Assembly: GCA_047692235.1 (NCBI GenBank)
Contig: JBLLJR010000004.1
Location: forward strand, 1 to 64,000
DNA length: 64,000 bases
Source: JBLLJR01 sp047692235
GTDB taxonomy: Bacteria; Pseudomonadota; Gammaproteobacteria; Enterobacterales; Enterobacteriaceae
Direction of reading: 5' to 3'
This document shows, piece by piece, positions 11,033-21,496 of the stretch; within the stretch, counting starts at the first letter, position 1, and every line of letters starts with the position of its first letter. The translations under genes were made by a program, and so were the position numbers. A model generated the notes under the pieces. The model did not search any database. It was not told where the DNA came from and was given only the letters and a program-made list of their open reading frames with translations.

Positions 11033-11653
11033 TTATTTTGAATAAAATTCAACAATTAAATTCTCATTAATATCTGAAGGCAAATCTAATCTATCGGGAA
11101 TACGTTTAAATATTCCTTCCATTTTACTTATATTAACTTCTATCCAGTTAGATTTTTCTTTTTGTTCAAATAACTTTAATGAATATTGAATTCTAGATTG
11201 ATTTTTTGATTTATTACGTATATTAATTACATCATTGGGAACTACATTATATGATGGAATATTAACAATACGATTATTTACCATAACTGATTTATGACTA
11301 ATGATTTGATTTGATTCTGCTCTAGTAGAACCAAAACCCATGCGATATATAACATTATCTAATCTAGATTCTAATAATTTTAATAAATTTTCTCCAGTAT
11401 TACCTCTTAAATTAAAAGCTTTTTTATAATAATTATGAAATTGACGTTCTAATATTCCATAAAAACGACGTAATTTTTGTTTTTCACGTAATTGTATAGA
11501 AAATGTAGAAGAACGTGGTTTTAATAATCTATTTTGCCCAGGTAATTTATCAATTTTACATTTCGTTTCAATAGCTCTAATTCCAGATTTTAAAAAAAGA
11601 TCACAACCTTCTCTACGACTTAATTTAAGTTTTGGTCCTAAATACTTTGCCAT
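11033..11653 (-). CDS. rpsD: 30S ribosomal protein S4
   Basis: Primary 16S-binding protein and, in E. coli, translational repressor of the alpha operon. The 206-residue product equals E. coli S4. It starts [16 protein letters not shown] and contains the S4 RNA-binding domain ([21 protein letters not shown]), ending IVEFYSK. It sits 32 nt upstream of rpoA and 25 nt after rpsK, in normal order. Whether autoregulation through a pseudoknot upstream of rpsM survives was not evident. Confidence 0.98.
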   Translation of the reverse strand: MAKYLGPKLKLSRREGCDLFLKSGIRAIETKCKIDKLPGQNRLLKPRSSTFSIQLREKQKLRRFYGILERQFHNYYKKAFNLRGNTGENLLKLLESRLDNVIYRMGFGSTRAESNQIISHKSVMVNNRIVNIPSYNVVPNDVINIRNKSKNQSRIQYSLKLFEQKEKSNWIEVNISKMEGIFKRIPDRLDLPSDINENLIVEFYSK

Positions 11654-11678
11654 TTAATTTCCAATGTATTTTAAAATA

Positions 11679-12068
11679 TTAAACACGACGTCTTTTTGAT
11701 GGCCTACAACCATTATGTGGAATTGGAGTCACATCAGTAATATTAGTAATCTTAAAACCTATAGAATTCAACATTCTAATAGAAGACTCTCTTCCAGGTC
11801 CAGGACCTTTAATCATAACTTCCAAATTTTTCATTCCATATCCTTTTACATGTTCTGCACATTTTTCAGCTGCAATTTGCGCTGCAAAAGGAGTGGATTT
11901 ACGAGAACCACGAAAACCAGAACCACCAGCAGTAGCCCATCCTAAAGTGTTACCTTGTCTATCAGTAATAGTAACTATTGTATTATTGAAAGACACATGT
12001 ATATGAGCTATACCATCTGAAATTTGTTTATTTATTTTTTTACGTAGATTACTTTTTCTTTTTATCAT
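11679..12068 (-). CDS. rpsK: 30S ribosomal protein S11
   Basis: Platform protein of the small subunit near the E site. The 129-residue product matches E. coli S11, with [40 protein letters not shown] and the C-terminal [13 protein letters not shown]. It starts 8 nt after rpsM ends. Confidence 0.98.
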   Translation of the reverse strand: MIKRKSNLRKKINKQISDGIAHIHVSFNNTIVTITDRQGNTLGWATAGGSGFRGSRKSTPFAAQIAAEKCAEHVKGYGMKNLEVMIKGPGPGRESSIRMLNSIGFKITNITDVTPIPHNGCRPSKRRRV

Positions 12069-12076
12069 TTAATTAT

Positions 12077-12448
12077 TTATTTCCTTATAATATTATTTTT
12101 TATTGGTCTACGAGGACCTTTTCTTGTTCTAGCATTAGTTTTAGTTCTTTGGCCACGCACAGGTAATTTACGACGATGACGTAATCCACGATATGAGCCA
12201 ATATCTATTAATCTTTTAATATTTAAAGTAATTGATCGACGTAAATCACCTTCAATAACAAAATTATTTATAGAACTACGTAATTTTTCTATTTGAGATT
12301 CTGTTAAATCCTTAATTTTAGTATATTTATCAATATTCGTTGATGAATAAATTTTTTTTGCACTAGATATACCAATACCATATATAGTAGTTAATGCTAT
12401 TGATATTGATTTATTATCAGGAATATTTATACCTGCAATACGTGCCAC
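12077..12448 (-). CDS. rpsM: 30S ribosomal protein S13
   Basis: Head protein of the small subunit contacting the P-site tRNA and L5 (bridge B1). The product is 123 residues (E. coli 118). It starts [13 protein letters not shown], contains a helix-two-turn-helix region around 14-60, and keeps [19 protein letters not shown] with the basic tail. A few extra C-terminal residues ([10 protein letters not shown]) are present. It is the first gene of the alpha operon, 72 nt after rpmJ. Confidence 0.98.
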   Translation of the reverse strand: MARIAGINIPDNKSISIALTTIYGIGISSAKKIYSSTNIDKYTKIKDLTESQIEKLRSSINNFVIEGDLRRSITLNIKRLIDIGSYRGLRHRRKLPVRGQRTKTNARTRKGPRRPIKNNIIRK

Positions 12449-12520
12449 TATGTTCTCCTTTATATATGAATAAAATTTATTTAATATAATTTATTATAAA
12501 TTATATTATTTTAAAATCAA

Positions 12521-12637
12521 TTATCCTTGACGTTGTTTATGTTTAGGCGTTATATTACATATAACACGAACAACTCTATTTCTTTTAATTATTTTGCAAT
12601 TACGACATATTTTTTTTACTGATGCTCTTACTTTCAT
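12521..12637 (-). CDS. rpmJ: 50S ribosomal protein L36
   Basis: Found by translating the gap between rpsM and secY. It encodes 38 residues beginning [17 protein letters not shown] and ending HKQRQG. The zinc ligands are intact (Cys-x2-Cys, then Cys and His in ICNITPKH), so this is the zinc-binding form. The length equals E. coli L36 and the place after secY is canonical. It is 32 nt downstream of the secY start side and 72 nt before rpsM. Confidence 0.97.
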   Translation of the reverse strand: MKVRASVKKICRNCKIIKRNRVVRVICNITPKHKQRQG

Positions 12638-12669
12638 ATTTTATACTCATTTTTTAAGAAATTTATCAT

Positions 12670-13962
12670 TTACATTTTTTTATTTAACATTTGATAATAT
12701 TTATTTGATATTAACATACATTGAATATACGAAATAAAATCTATTATTACTAAAATAACAATTAATAAAGATGTACCTCCGAAAAAAAATGGAGTATGCA
12801 TTATATTACGCATAAATTCTGGTACTAAACAAATAAAAATAATGTATAATGCTCCAAAGATAGTTAAACGCGTAACAATTTTATTAATATATATAGATGT
12901 ATATTTACCAGGGCGTATTCCAGATATAAATGCTCCTGACATTTTTAAATTTTTAGCTATTTCTTTCGAATTAAATATTAAAGTTATATAAAAAAAACAA
13001 AAAAATACTATTGAGGATAAATATAATAACATATATAACAATGCACCAGGTTGTAAATATATCATAAATTTAAACAACCAAAATAAATTTTTGTTATTAC
13101 CAAACCATCTAAATAATGTTGTAGGTAATAAAACTAAACTTGATGCAAAAATTGCTGGCATAACGCCAGACATGTTTATTTTCAATGGTAAATGATTTTT
13201 GTATAAATGAATTTTATTATTTTGTTGAGATTTTGCATAATGAATTGTTATATGACGTTGACTGCGTTCAATAAAAACTACGAAAAAAGTAATTATAAAT
13301 ATTAATATTAATATTAAGATTAAATTAAAAATATTTAATTCTCCTTGTCTAGTTTGTTCTATAGTTTTTCCTAATGATATAGGTAAACTAGAAATAATAC
13401 TAGTAAAAATCAATATTGAAATACCATTTCCCATGCCATGCTCAGTGATTTGTTCACCAATCCACATTAAAAACATTGAACCACACACTAAACTAATTAT
13501 AGATATTAAATAAAATTCTAAATTTGAGTTTAACACTAAGCTTTGTCCATATAAATGATGTAAGCCAATTGAAATACTAAAGGATTGAATTATTGATAAT
13601 AATAAAGCACTATATTTAGTATATTTATTAATTTTATATTTGCTATATTCATCACCTGCTTTATTAAGATCTGATAAACTAGGATTAATCATTACTAATA
13701 GTTGCATAATTATAGAGGATGAAACATATGGCATAATACCTAATGCAAAAATAGAAGCACGATTTAATGCTCCTCCTGAAAACATATTAAACATGTCTAA
13801 AATAGTGCCATGTTGCTGATTAAGTAATTTAGTAATAATATCATTATTTATTCCTGGAATAGGAATAAAAGATCCAATACGAGATATTATTATTGATAAT
13901 ATTATAAATATTAATTTATATTTAAGTTGATTAATTATACTTTTTTCATGGTTTTTCTTCAT
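12670..13962 (-). CDS. secY: Protein translocase subunit SecY
   Basis: Channel subunit of the SecYEG translocon in the inner membrane. The 430-residue product (E. coli 443) shows ten hydrophobic segments. Conserved points are RIGSFIPIPGI near residue 29, MFNMFSGGALNRASIFALGIMPY for the plug and second transmembrane helix, the cytoplasmic loop GIRPGKYTSIYI, and FFGGTSLLIVI in the last helices. About ten residues are missing at each end. It lies in its usual place between rplO and rpmJ. Together with ffs, the porin, Skp and BamA it shows that protein export is kept. Confidence 0.97.
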   Translation of the reverse strand: MKKNHEKSIINQLKYKLIFIILSIIISRIGSFIPIPGINNDIITKLLNQQHGTILDMFNMFSGGALNRASIFALGIMPYVSSSIIMQLLVMINPSLSDLNKAGDEYSKYKINKYTKYSALLLSIIQSFSISIGLHHLYGQSLVLNSNLEFYLISIISLVCGSMFLMWIGEQITEHGMGNGISILIFTSIISSLPISLGKTIEQTRQGELNIFNLILILILIFIITFFVVFIERSQRHITIHYAKSQQNNKIHLYKNHLPLKINMSGVMPAIFASSLVLLPTTLFRWFGNNKNLFWLFKFMIYLQPGALLYMLLYLSSIVFFCFFYITLIFNSKEIAKNLKMSGAFISGIRPGKYTSIYINKIVTRLTIFGALYIIFICLVPEFMRNIMHTPFFFGGTSLLIVILVIIDFISYIQCMLISNKYYQMLNKKM

Positions 13963-13970
13963 TTTTTTAT

Positions 13971-14408
13971 TTATGAATTAATTTCACCATCATATTCTTT
14001 TATTTCTAATTTAGCACCATTACTTACATGTAAACCTTGGACAATAATTTTACGATCTAATCTAATATTAGATTTTATTATTTTAACAAATTTGATGTTT
14101 TTTTTAATTATTTTATTTGTTCTTAATGTATATATATTTATTATATTATCTTTGATTTTACATAAATCAGATAATTTAACTTCAGCAGTATTTAAAGATT
14201 TATTAGATTTAAATCCAAACTTAGGCAAACGTCTATATAATGGCATTTGTCCTCCTTCAAATCTAAATTTAACTTTTTTACCTGATCGAGATTTTTGACC
14301 TTTATGACCTCTTCCGCAAGTTTTTCCTAAACCAGAACCAATTCCACGACCTAATCTTTTTGTATTACGGTATGCTCCTTTAGAAGGAGTTAAAGTATTT
14401 AAGTACAT
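13971..14408 (-). CDS. rplO: 50S ribosomal protein L15
   Basis: Late-assembly large-subunit protein. The 145-residue product (E. coli 144) starts [12 protein letters not shown] and carries the glycine and arginine-rich segment [20 protein letters not shown], then [17 protein letters not shown]. It lies 8 nt before secY and 3 nt after rpmD. Confidence 0.98.
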   Translation of the reverse strand: MYLNTLTPSKGAYRNTKRLGRGIGSGLGKTCGRGHKGQKSRSGKKVKFRFEGGQMPLYRRLPKFGFKSNKSLNTAEVKLSDLCKIKDNIINIYTLRTNKIIKKNIKFVKIIKSNIRLDRKIIVQGLHVSNGAKLEIKEYDGEINS

Positions 14409-14411
14409 TTA

Positions 14412-14597
14412 TTATTTAATTTCCTTTAATATTTTTACTATATGCGAAATAGAATAAATCATTCCTCTTATAGAAGGTGTATCCTCCCTATCTACAATAT
14501 GTCCAATATGTTTTAATCCCAAATTGATTAAAGTAGATTTACGTTTTGCAATTAAACCAATTGAACTACGTATTTGAATAATTCTAATTATTTTCAT
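14412..14597 (-). CDS. rpmD: 50S ribosomal protein L30
   Basis: Small 61-residue large-subunit protein (E. coli 59). It begins MKIIRIIQIRSSIG and contains HIGHIVDREDTPSIRGMI, the family core. It lies between rpsE (9 nt) and rplO (3 nt). L30 is lost in some reduced genomes, so its presence here is informative. Confidence 0.96.
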   Translation of the reverse strand: MKIIRIIQIRSSIGLIAKRKSTLINLGLKHIGHIVDREDTPSIRGMIYSISHIVKILKEIK

Positions 14598-14606
14598 TTA
14601 TTAATA

Positions 14607-15107
14607 TTAACCAAAAATATCCTTAATTGATTTACCTCTTTTATAAGCAATAAATTTAGGACATTTCATATTTTTAAGTGCATTAATAGTTGCTTGTACA
14701 ACATTAATAGAATTTGTGGAACCAAAAATTTTAGTTAATGCATCTTTAATTCCAGCGACTTCTAAAATAGCTCTAATTGTACTTCCAGCCAATATACCTG
14801 TACCTGAAACAGCTGGTTTTATAAATACATTAGTTCCTACGTACTTTCCATATATAGTATGTTGTAAAGTATATTTTTTTAGAGTTACATTTATCATATT
14901 ATTACGAGCTTTTCCCATAGATTTTTGAATAGCTGATGGTACTTCTCTTGATTTACCGTAACCAAAACCCACTTTACCATTACCATTACCTACTACTGTA
15001 AGAGCAGTAAAACTAAAAACACGTCCACCTTTAGCTGTTTTAGAAACTCTATTTATTTTAATTAATCTCTCTTTTAATTCATTAACTTGTTTATCTATAT
15101 AAACCAT
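14607..15107 (-). CDS. rpsE: 30S ribosomal protein S5
   Basis: Small-subunit protein important for decoding fidelity and mRNA entry. The 166-residue product equals E. coli S5. It has the double-stranded-RNA-binding-like N-domain ([39 protein letters not shown]) and the C-domain with [19 protein letters not shown]. It lies between rplR and rpmD in spc order. Confidence 0.98.
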   Translation of the reverse strand: MVYIDKQVNELKERLIKINRVSKTAKGGRVFSFTALTVVGNGNGKVGFGYGKSREVPSAIQKSMGKARNNMINVTLKKYTLQHTIYGKYVGTNVFIKPAVSGTGILAGSTIRAILEVAGIKDALTKIFGSTNSINVVQATINALKNMKCPKFIAYKRGKSIKDIFG

Positions 15108-15121
15108 TATAAATATTCCAT

Positions 15122-15478
15122 TTATAAATATAAACCAACTGATCTAGCGGATTCTGCTAATACTTTAATACGACCATGATATTTAAATCCAGATCTATCA
15201 AAAGATACTTTATCTATTCCATTTTTTAAAGCACGTTCTGCTATAATTTTGCCTATAATAGATGCAGATTTCTTATTACCTGTGTAAAAAGATATTTTAG
15301 ACAAAATATCTTTTTCTACAGTAGATGCAGATATCAAAACTTTTGATTTTTTTGATTCTATAATTTGAGCATAAATATGGCGCGATGTACGATGTACTAC
15401 TAAACGAATAGAACTTAGTGCTTTTAGTTTCATCCTAGTTTTTTTTGCTCTACGCATACGTGATTGAATTTTATTCAT
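15122..15478 (-). CDS. rplR: 50S ribosomal protein L18
   Basis: 5S rRNA-binding protein of the central protuberance. It has 118 residues (E. coli 117). The basic N-terminal segment [17 protein letters not shown] and [13 protein letters not shown] are followed by the core ending [20 protein letters not shown]. It lies between rplF and rpsE. Confidence 0.97.
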   Translation of the reverse strand: MNKIQSRMRRAKKTRMKLKALSSIRLVVHRTSRHIYAQIIESKKSKVLISASTVEKDILSKISFYTGNKKSASIIGKIIAERALKNGIDKVSFDRSGFKYHGRIKVLAESARSVGLYL

Positions 15479-15489
15479 AATATTATACC

Positions 15490-16029
15490 TTATTTTTTCT
15501 TTGCTTCTTTAAGTTTAATAATTTCATTAAAATAACGTATACCTTTGCCTTTATATGGTTCTGGTTTACGAATTTCACGTATATTAGCAGCAAATTGACC
15601 AACTATTTGTTTATTTGCTCCATTTATTTCAATTTCTGTTGGATTTTTACATAATACACATATTCCATCGGGAATTAAAAATTCAACTGTATGAGAAAAT
15701 CCTAAAAATAATTGAATTTTATCTTTTAGTAAAACAACCTTGTAACCAATACCTACAAGTAATAATTTTTTAGTAAATCCTTCAGTTACTCCAATAATCA
15801 TATTATTTATTAATGATCTAGTAGTTCCTAGAATAGCAGATCTTGATTTTAAAAAATTTAAATTGTAACTAAAAGTTAGCTTATTATTACAATATTTTAT
15901 TTTAACAGCTTTATGAATATTTAAAAATAAAATTCCATTTTTTCCTGAAATTTTAATTTTATTATTTTCAATAAAATTAAATTCAACACCATTTGGAATA
16001 ATAATTGGATTTTTAGCAATTCGCGACAT
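15490..16029 (-). CDS. rplF: 50S ribosomal protein L6
   Basis: Large-subunit protein near the factor-binding site and sarcin-ricin loop. The 179-residue product (E. coli 177) begins [15 protein letters not shown] and has the two repeated L6 folds, ending with [17 protein letters not shown], the most conserved family segment. It lies 12 nt after rpsH and 11 nt before rplR. Confidence 0.98.
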   Translation of the reverse strand: MSRIAKNPIIIPNGVEFNFIENNKIKISGKNGILFLNIHKAVKIKYCNNKLTFSYNLNFLKSRSAILGTTRSLINNMIIGVTEGFTKKLLLVGIGYKVVLLKDKIQLFLGFSHTVEFLIPDGICVLCKNPTEIEINGANKQIVGQFAANIREIRKPEPYKGKGIRYFNEIIKLKEAKKK

Positions 16030-16041
16030 TATTAACTCCTA

Positions 16042-16434
16042 TCACGATACTTGACATATAATTTCTCCTCCAATATTCAGTTTTTTAGCAGAATGTCCAG
16101 TCATTATGCCTTTAGAAGTTGATACTATAACAATTCCCATGCCAGACATAATAATAGGTAACATTCTTGTTTTTTTATAAATACGTAAACTTGGTTTGCT
16201 AATACATTGAATATTCTCGATTACTGGTTTTTTATTAAAATATTTAAGTATTATTTTTATTAATTTTTTACGCTCACCTATTATATAATATTTTTTAATA
16301 AAACCTTCTTCTTCAAGAATTTTAGCTATTTTTATTTTAATATTAGATGAAGGAATATATGTAATATCTTGATAAGCTTTTTGACTATTACGAATACGGG
16401 TTAACATATCAGAAATTGGATCTTGTACACTCAT
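16042..16434 (-). CDS. rpsH: 30S ribosomal protein S8
   Basis: Primary 16S-binding protein and, in E. coli, translational repressor of the spc operon at the rplE start. The 130-residue product equals E. coli S8. It begins [16 protein letters not shown] and contains KPSLRIYKK and the C-terminal ISTSKG-type loop seen as [16 protein letters not shown]. It lies between rpsN and rplF. Confidence 0.98.
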   Translation of the reverse strand: MSVQDPISDMLTRIRNSQKAYQDITYIPSSNIKIKIAKILEEEGFIKKYYIIGERKKLIKIILKYFNKKPVIENIQCISKPSLRIYKKTRMLPIIMSGMGIVIVSTSKGIMTGHSAKKLNIGGEIICQVS

Positions 16435-16469
16435 ATAATTATATTCTCATATTTAATGTTATAAGTATT

Positions 16470-16775
16470 TTACCAACTTGATTTAATTATTCCAGGAATT
16501 TCTCCTTTCATTGCAGCTTCACGAAACTTTATCCTACTTAATCCAAATTTTCTCATATATGCATGAGGTCTTCCTGTTTGGCTACATCTATTACGTTGTC
16601 GTGAAGGACTAGAATCTCTAGGAAAAGTTTGTAATTTTGAAATAGCTTTTAATTTTTCTTTATAAGAAAATTTATTACTGGAAATTTTAGCTTTAATTTT
16701 AGATCTTTTTAATAAAAATTTCTTAACTAATTTAGAACGTTTAATTTCACGAATTTTTACAGATTTTTTAGACAT
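16470..16775 (-). CDS. rpsN: 30S ribosomal protein S14
   Basis: Small-subunit head protein. The 101-residue product is the long, zinc-independent form, with no CxxC zinc motif, as in E. coli. The C-terminal [20 protein letters not shown] and [19 protein letters not shown] are intact. It lies 12 nt after rplE and 35 nt before rpsH. Confidence 0.98.
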   Translation of the reverse strand: MSKKSVKIREIKRSKLVKKFLLKRSKIKAKISSNKFSYKEKLKAISKLQTFPRDSSPSRQRNRCSQTGRPHAYMRKFGLSRIKFREAAMKGEIPGIIKSSW

Positions 16776-16787
16776 ATTTTATATTAC

Positions 16788-17327
16788 CTAATTTCTAAAA
16801 GGAAAATTTAACCAAGATAATAATTCTTTACCTTCCTCATTTGTTTTTGCTGTTGTTGTTATTGTAATATTTAGTCCTCTTATTTTATCAATAGAATTAT
16901 AATCAACTTCTGGAAATATAATTTGTTCATAAATACCCATATTATAATTACCAAAACCATCAAATGATTTAATTGATAATCCTCTGAAATCTCTTATTCT
17001 TGGAATAGCAATAGATATTAATTTATCAAGGAATTCCCACATACGTTTTTTACGCAATGTTACTTTACATCCAATTGCATTACCTTGCCTAATTTTAAAT
17101 GTAGCAATAGATTTTTTAGCTTTAGTAATGATTGGTTTTTGTCCAGAAATTAATGTAAGATCATTTATAGCGTTATTCATTAATTTTTTATTAAAGACAG
17201 ATTTGCCAACTCCCATATTTAGTGTTACTTTTTGAACTCTAGGTACTTGCATTACAGAATTATATTTAAATCTTTTCATTAAATTATAAATTATTTTTGT
17301 TACATAATTATTATATAGTAATGACAT
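16788..17327 (-). CDS. rplE: 50S ribosomal protein L5
   Basis: 5S rRNA-binding protein forming bridge B1b with S13. The 179-residue product equals E. coli L5. It has [16 protein letters not shown] near residue 28, [21 protein letters not shown], and [20 protein letters not shown]. It follows rplX by 2 nt. Confidence 0.98.
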   Translation of the reverse strand: MSLLYNNYVTKIIYNLMKRFKYNSVMQVPRVQKVTLNMGVGKSVFNKKLMNNAINDLTLISGQKPIITKAKKSIATFKIRQGNAIGCKVTLRKKRMWEFLDKLISIAIPRIRDFRGLSIKSFDGFGNYNMGIYEQIIFPEVDYNSIDKIRGLNITITTTAKTNEEGKELLSWLNFPFRN

Positions 17328-17329
17328 TA

Positions 17330-17647
17330 CTATTCCTTAATAAATTTATTATTAGATTTAAAAAATCTTAATTTTTTCTTTCCGTGTATTTTAAATTTAA
17401 CTATGTCTGCTTTTTGATCATAAAAATTAAAAATAGCAACATTAGATATATCAATTGCAGCTTCTTTAAAAATTATTTTACCAGATTTATTTAATGAATT
17501 AATTGGTTTTTTATGCTTAGTTACAAAATTAATATTTTCTATTATTATTTTTCTATTACATAAAATTTTTTTTACTTTTCCTCGTTTACCTCTATATTTA
17601 CCATTTATAACAATAACTTCATCATCTTTGTGTATTTTACATGCCAT
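17330..17647 (-). CDS. rplX: 50S ribosomal protein L24
   Basis: Assembly initiator of the large subunit. A longer frame opens at 17680, but that would overlap rplN. The start at 17647 gives 105 residues (E. coli 104) beginning [20 protein letters not shown], which matches the family start, and has AAAGGA about 9 nt upstream. The KOW motif sits at residues 7-33. It lies 13 nt after rplN and 2 nt before rplE. Confidence 0.95.
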   Translation of the reverse strand: MACKIHKDDEVIVINGKYRGKRGKVKKILCNRKIIIENINFVTKHKKPINSLNKSGKIIFKEAAIDISNVAIFNFYDQKADIVKFKIHGKKKLRFFKSNNKFIKE

Positions 17648-17660
17648 ACAATTATATCCT

Positions 17661-18032
17661 TTAAATGACTTCAGGTGCAAGAGAAATAATTTTCATAAAT
17701 TTTTCAGTACGCAATTCTCGAGTGACAGGACCAAAAATACGAGTACCGATAGGTTGTTCTGTAGTATTATTTAGTAAAACACAAGCGTTTTTATCAAAAC
17801 GAATTATAGATCCATCAGATCGCCTAATTCCTTTCTTAGTTCTAACAACTATTGCTTTTAATACATCTCCTTTTTTAACTTTACCTTTAGGAATCGCCTC
17901 TTTGACAGATATTTTTATAATATCACTAATGTGAGCATATTTTCTACGAGATCCACCTAATACTTTAATGCACATTACACGACGAGCTCCAGAATTGTCA
18001 GCAACATTTAAAACAGTTCGTTCTTGAATCAT
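17661..18032 (-). CDS. rplN: 50S ribosomal protein L14
   Basis: Large-subunit protein forming bridge B8. The 123-residue product equals E. coli L14. It begins [21 protein letters not shown] and keeps [29 protein letters not shown] and [13 protein letters not shown]. It is the first gene of the spc operon. The 105-nt gap from rpsQ is the largest inside the S10-spc block and is where an spc promoter would be expected. Confidence 0.98.
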   Translation of the reverse strand: MIQERTVLNVADNSGARRVMCIKVLGGSRRKYAHISDIIKISVKEAIPKGKVKKGDVLKAIVVRTKKGIRRSDGSIIRFDKNACVLLNNTTEQPIGTRIFGPVTRELRTEKFMKIISLAPEVI

Positions 18033-18137
18033 TATAATTATCCTAATATATAAATATATATAAATTTTTTAATTAAATAAATTATTAAAAATAAATTTTA
18101 AATTAATAAATAATATAAAAATTCAAATTATTTATAT
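18033..18137 (-). promoter_or_regulatory. S10/spc operon junction, likely spc promoter region
   Basis: All other gene spacings from rpsJ to secY are 35 nt or less, so this 105-nt AT-only gap between rpsQ and rplN stands out. In E. coli the spc promoter lies at this place. Several TATA-like hexamers are present, but none can be chosen by eye. Confidence 0.35.
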
Positions 18138-18392
18138 CTATAAAATTGAACGACGTATAATTTTAGATAAAACCCAAGATTTAGTTTTAGAAATTAATTT
18201 ACATTGATTAATTTCAATTAAATCTCCAATTCTAGCATCATTATTTTCATCATGTACATGTATTTTAGTTTTACGTTTAATAAACTTACCATAAATTTTA
18301 TGTTTAACTAAACGATCTATTAATACAATAATAGATTTATTCATTTTATTTTTTATTACATAGCCTTTCATAACACATTTACTTTTATTCAT
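18138..18392 (-). CDS. rpsQ: 30S ribosomal protein S17
   Basis: Primary 16S-binding protein of OB fold. The 84-residue product equals E. coli S17. It contains MKGYVIKNKMNKSIIVLIDR, HKIYGKFIKRKTKIHVHDE and GDLIEINQC. Its start overlaps the rpmC stop by 4 nt, suggesting translational coupling. It is the last gene of the S10 operon. Confidence 0.97.
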   Translation of the reverse strand: MNKSKCVMKGYVIKNKMNKSIIVLIDRLVKHKIYGKFIKRKTKIHVHDENNDARIGDLIEINQCKLISKTKSWVLSKIIRRSIL

Positions 18393-18583
18393 TTTAAATT
18401 TACCTTACGTGTTATTAAAGTTTTAATTCTAGCAATATTTTTTCTTGTTTCTTTCAATAAATGAGTTTTTTTTAGTTGATTGCTTTTTATTTGCATTTTT
18501 AAATTGAATTGTTCTCTTAATAAATGTAATAATTCTTTTTTTAGATCTATATAACTTTTATTATGAATATTTTTAATTTTCAT
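18389..18583 (-). CDS. rpmC: 50S ribosomal protein L29
   Basis: Small helical-hairpin protein at the tunnel exit near the SRP and trigger-factor docking site. It has 64 residues (E. coli 63), with LLHLLREQFNLKMQ and the C-terminal ARIKTLITRK. Its start shares one base with the rplP stop (TAATG) and its stop overlaps the rpsQ start, so the three genes are tightly coupled. Confidence 0.96.
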   Translation of the reverse strand: MKIKNIHNKSYIDLKKELLHLLREQFNLKMQIKSNQLKKTHLLKETRKNIARIKTLITRKVNLK

Positions 18584-18993
18584 TATATTATCGGTTTAGT
18601 TTCAAAAACAGTTTTTATTGGTAACTTAGCTGAAGCTAATTTAAATGCTAATTTAGCTATACTTTGTGATACTCCATCAATTTCATATAGTATTTTACCT
18701 GGTTTTACTAATGCAGCCCAATATTCAACATTACCTTTTCCTTTTCCCATCCTTACTTCCAATGGTTTTTTTGTCATTGGCTTATCAGGGAAAATACAAA
18801 TCCAAATTTTACCTTGACGTTTTATTGATCTAGTCATTGCTATTCTAGCAGCTTCTATTTGACGGGCAGTTAAATAACCACGACTGATAGCTTTTAAACC
18901 AAAAGATCCAAAATTAATAACTGATTTATTATCTAATCCACGATTACGTCCTTTTTGGATTTTACGAAATTTTGTACGTTTTGGTTGTAACAT
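18583..18993 (-). CDS. rplP: 50S ribosomal protein L16
   Basis: Large-subunit protein that organises the A-site tRNA region. The 136-residue product equals E. coli L16. It begins [19 protein letters not shown] and keeps [29 protein letters not shown] and [19 protein letters not shown]. It lies 13 nt after rpsC. Confidence 0.98.
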   Translation of the reverse strand: MLQPKRTKFRKIQKGRNRGLDNKSVINFGSFGLKAISRGYLTARQIEAARIAMTRSIKRQGKIWICIFPDKPMTKKPLEVRMGKGKGNVEYWAALVKPGKILYEIDGVSQSIAKLAFKLASAKLPIKTVFETKPII

Positions 18994-19006
18994 TAAAATT
19001 TCCCCT

Positions 19007-19705
19007 TTATTTACTACTTTTATGATATTGTTTTTTATTATTAATTTTATAATGTTGTGCAGCTATTGACTTCATACCACCTAAAATCTCTCCTTTAAAA
19101 ATCCATACTTTTATGCCTATAATTCCATAAGTAGTATGAGCTTCTGATGTGCCATAATCTATATTAGCTCTAAATGTATGCAATGGAACACGTCCTTCTA
19201 AAGACCATTCTGTACGTGCAATTTCAGATCCGCCAAGACGTCCATTTAATTCAACTTTAATTCCTTTAGCACCAACTCTCATAGCATTTTTTATAGATCT
19301 TTTTATTATTCTTCTAAATGCAATACGACGTTTTAATTGAACAGAAATATTATCTGCAACTAATTTTGCTTCTAATTCTGGTTTTTTAATTTCAGATATA
19401 TTAATTTGTGACGATATACCCGTAATTTTTGATATACATTGTCTTAGTAATTCAATATCTTCTCCTTTTCTTCCTATTACAATTCCAGGTCTAGAAGTAT
19501 GAATATTTATACGTACACCTTTATAAGGTCTTTCTATAATAATATTAGAAATAGAAGCTTTAGATAATCTATGCATAATAAACTTACGAATTTTTAAATC
19601 GTTAATTAAATTAATAGCAAATTCTTTTTTATTAGCATACCAAATTGATTTCCATCCTTTTACAATTCCTAAACGTATTCCATGAGGATTAACTTTTTGA
19701 CCCAT
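19007..19705 (-). CDS. rpsC: 30S ribosomal protein S3
   Basis: mRNA entry-channel protein with helicase-related function. A longer frame opens at 19735, but the start at 19705 gives [20 protein letters not shown], the family start, preceded by GGAG about 8 nt upstream. The product is 232 residues (E. coli 233), with a KH domain around residue 40-105 ([17 protein letters not shown]) and the C-terminal domain with [20 protein letters not shown]. Its 5' end overlaps the 3' end of rplV by 17 nt. Confidence 0.96.
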   Translation of the reverse strand: MGQKVNPHGIRLGIVKGWKSIWYANKKEFAINLINDLKIRKFIMHRLSKASISNIIIERPYKGVRINIHTSRPGIVIGRKGEDIELLRQCISKITGISSQINISEIKKPELEAKLVADNISVQLKRRIAFRRIIKRSIKNAMRVGAKGIKVELNGRLGGSEIARTEWSLEGRVPLHTFRANIDYGTSEAHTTYGIIGIKVWIFKGEILGGMKSIAAQHYKINNKKQYHKSSK

Positions 19706-20051
19706 TATTAATCTCCATTTTATTATCAGACACAATCATAGTAATATGACTAGTTCTTTTTAAAATTTTATCTACACGACCTTTAGCTTTAGGCATAATT
19801 CTTTTAATACTTGTGCCTGAATCAATAAAAATTCTTTTAATTTTGAGATTATCTATATCCATACCATTGTTATTTTCTGCATTTGCAATAGCTGACTCTA
19901 ATACTTTTTTTATTAAAAATGCAGATTTTTTATTAATGTGTAATAAATATTCTAAAGCTTGTGATACTTTTTTACCACGAATAAAATTTGCTACTAATCT
20001 AATTTTTTGAGCAGAAGAACGTACATTACGACATGTAGCAATAGCTTCCAT
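19689..20051 (-). CDS. rplV: 50S ribosomal protein L22
   Basis: Large-subunit protein whose hairpin lines the exit tunnel. It has 120 residues (E. coli 110), with [23 protein letters not shown] and the tunnel hairpin ending [20 protein letters not shown]. About ten extra C-terminal residues run over the start of rpsC, creating a 17-nt overlap. Confidence 0.97.
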   Translation of the reverse strand: MEAIATCRNVRSSAQKIRLVANFIRGKKVSQALEYLLHINKKSAFLIKKVLESAIANAENNNGMDIDNLKIKRIFIDSGTSIKRIMPKAKGRVDKILKRTSHITMIVSDNKMEINNGSKS

Positions 20052-20052
20052 A

Positions 20053-20337
20053 TTATACCTTTATTTTTTTAGATTTTTTATCCGAAGAATGACCCCTATA
20101 CATACGTGTTGGAGAAAATTCACCAAGTTTATGACCAACCATTTCATCGGTTATATAAATAGGAATATGACTTCTACCATTATGTATAGATATAGTTAAT
20201 CCTATCATTATAGGAAATATTGTAGAACGGCGTGACCAAGTACGAATTGGTTTTATATCTTTATTTTTCTTAGATATTTTTACTTTGTTAAGTAAATGAG
20301 AGTCAATAAATGGACATTTTTTAATAGAACGTGGCAT
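20053..20337 (-). CDS. rpsS: 30S ribosomal protein S19
   Basis: Small-subunit head protein. It has 94 residues (E. coli 92), beginning [19 protein letters not shown] and with [18 protein letters not shown] and [17 protein letters not shown]. It is separated from rplV by one base. Confidence 0.98.
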   Translation of the reverse strand: MPRSIKKCPFIDSHLLNKVKISKKNKDIKPIRTWSRRSTIFPIMIGLTISIHNGRSHIPIYITDEMVGHKLGEFSPTRMYRGHSSDKKSKKIKV

Positions 20338-20357
20338 AAATATATTCCTTAAAATTA

Positions 20358-21179
20358 TTAAAAATTACGATTATGTATTATAAATTTGTTAGTTCTTTTA
20401 TTATTTCTAGTCTTTTTACCTTTAGTTTGTATACCCCAAGGAGATACAGGATGTTTCCCAAAATTACGACCCTCACCACCTCCATGCGGATGATCTACTG
20501 GATTCATAGCAGTACCCCTTACTGTTGGACGAATACCCAACCAACGTTTTGCACCAGCTTTTCCTAATACACGTAACATATAACTAGCATTTCCTACTTC
20601 GCCTAAAGTTGCTCTACATGAATTCAAAATTTTTCTTATTTCACCTGAACGTAATCTAACTGTTACATATAATTTTTCTCTAGATATAATTTGTGCAAAT
20701 GATCCAGCAGAGCGAGAAATTTGGGCACCTTTACCAGGTTTAATTTCTATATTATGTATAGTAGAACCAACTGGAATTTTACTAATAGGTAGAGTATTAC
20801 CTAATTTAATTGGAACATTAACACCTGATTGTATTTCATTTCCAATTTTTAAACCTTTTGGAGATATAATATATCTTCTTTCACCATCTTTATACAAAAT
20901 TAGTGCAATATTAGCAGAACGTTTCGGATCATATTCAAATCTTTCAACTTTAGCTATAATGTTATCTTTATCTCTTTTAAAATCTATTAATCTATAATGT
21001 TGTTTATGTCCTCCACCTATATGTCTAGTGGTAATACGTCCATAATTGTTTCGACCACCTGATTTATGTATTGGTCTTATTAAATTAGAATAAGGTTTAC
21101 CTTTATGTAAATTACTGTAATTAATTTTTATGGTATGACGACGGCTAGGAGTCGTAGGTTTGCATTTAACAATTGCCAT
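20358..21179 (-). CDS. rplB: 50S ribosomal protein L2
   Basis: Largest and most conserved 50S protein, needed for peptidyl transferase centre assembly. The 273-residue product equals E. coli L2. It has [21 protein letters not shown] near the start, [19 protein letters not shown], and the catalytically important C-terminal [15 protein letters not shown] with the conserved histidine. The start overlaps the rplW stop by one base. Confidence 0.99.
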   Translation of the reverse strand: MAIVKCKPTTPSRRHTIKINYSNLHKGKPYSNLIRPIHKSGGRNNYGRITTRHIGGGHKQHYRLIDFKRDKDNIIAKVERFEYDPKRSANIALILYKDGERRYIISPKGLKIGNEIQSGVNVPIKLGNTLPISKIPVGSTIHNIEIKPGKGAQISRSAGSFAQIISREKLYVTVRLRSGEIRKILNSCRATLGEVGNASYMLRVLGKAGAKRWLGIRPTVRGTAMNPVDHPHGGGEGRNFGKHPVSPWGIQTKGKKTRNNKRTNKFIIHNRNF

Positions 21180-21496
21180 TATACTTCCTTAATATATTTA
21201 ATATTTGAATCTAAATTTAATTTATACATTTTATTTATAGTAACATAAGCTTTTTTCCAATCATTGCGAAAACCTATTCGTTTACCAAAACGTTTTTTTT
21301 TACCTTTAATAATTAAAGTACTTAATTTTATAACTTTTACTTTAAATATTTTATAAATAGCTTCTTTAATTTCTGATTTATGTGCATTTTTTAAAACTTT
21401 TAATACAACTGTATTATTTTTATTTGCAAACCTAGAAGATTTTTCAGAAATATGAGATCCCTGTATTATCTTTAGTAAACGTTCTTCATTAGCCAT
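21179..21496 (-). CDS. rplW: 50S ribosomal protein L23
   Basis: Docking site for trigger factor and SRP at the tunnel exit. It has 105 residues (E. coli 100), beginning [20 protein letters not shown] and with [16 protein letters not shown] and [16 protein letters not shown]. Its start overlaps the rplD 3' end by 8 nt. Confidence 0.97.
   Translation of the reverse strand: MANEERLLKIIQGSHISEKSSRFANKNNTVVLKVLKNAHKSEIKEAIYKIFKVKVIKLSTLIIKGKKKRFGKRIGFRNDWKKAYVTINKMYKLNLDSNIKYIKEV

Noticed and set aside
17648..17680. Upstream extension of L24 (and similar extensions of serS, dnaE, rpsC, rpmB, prfA)
   Set aside because: The extensions use TTG or lie inside the preceding gene, and family alignments support the internal starts chosen.
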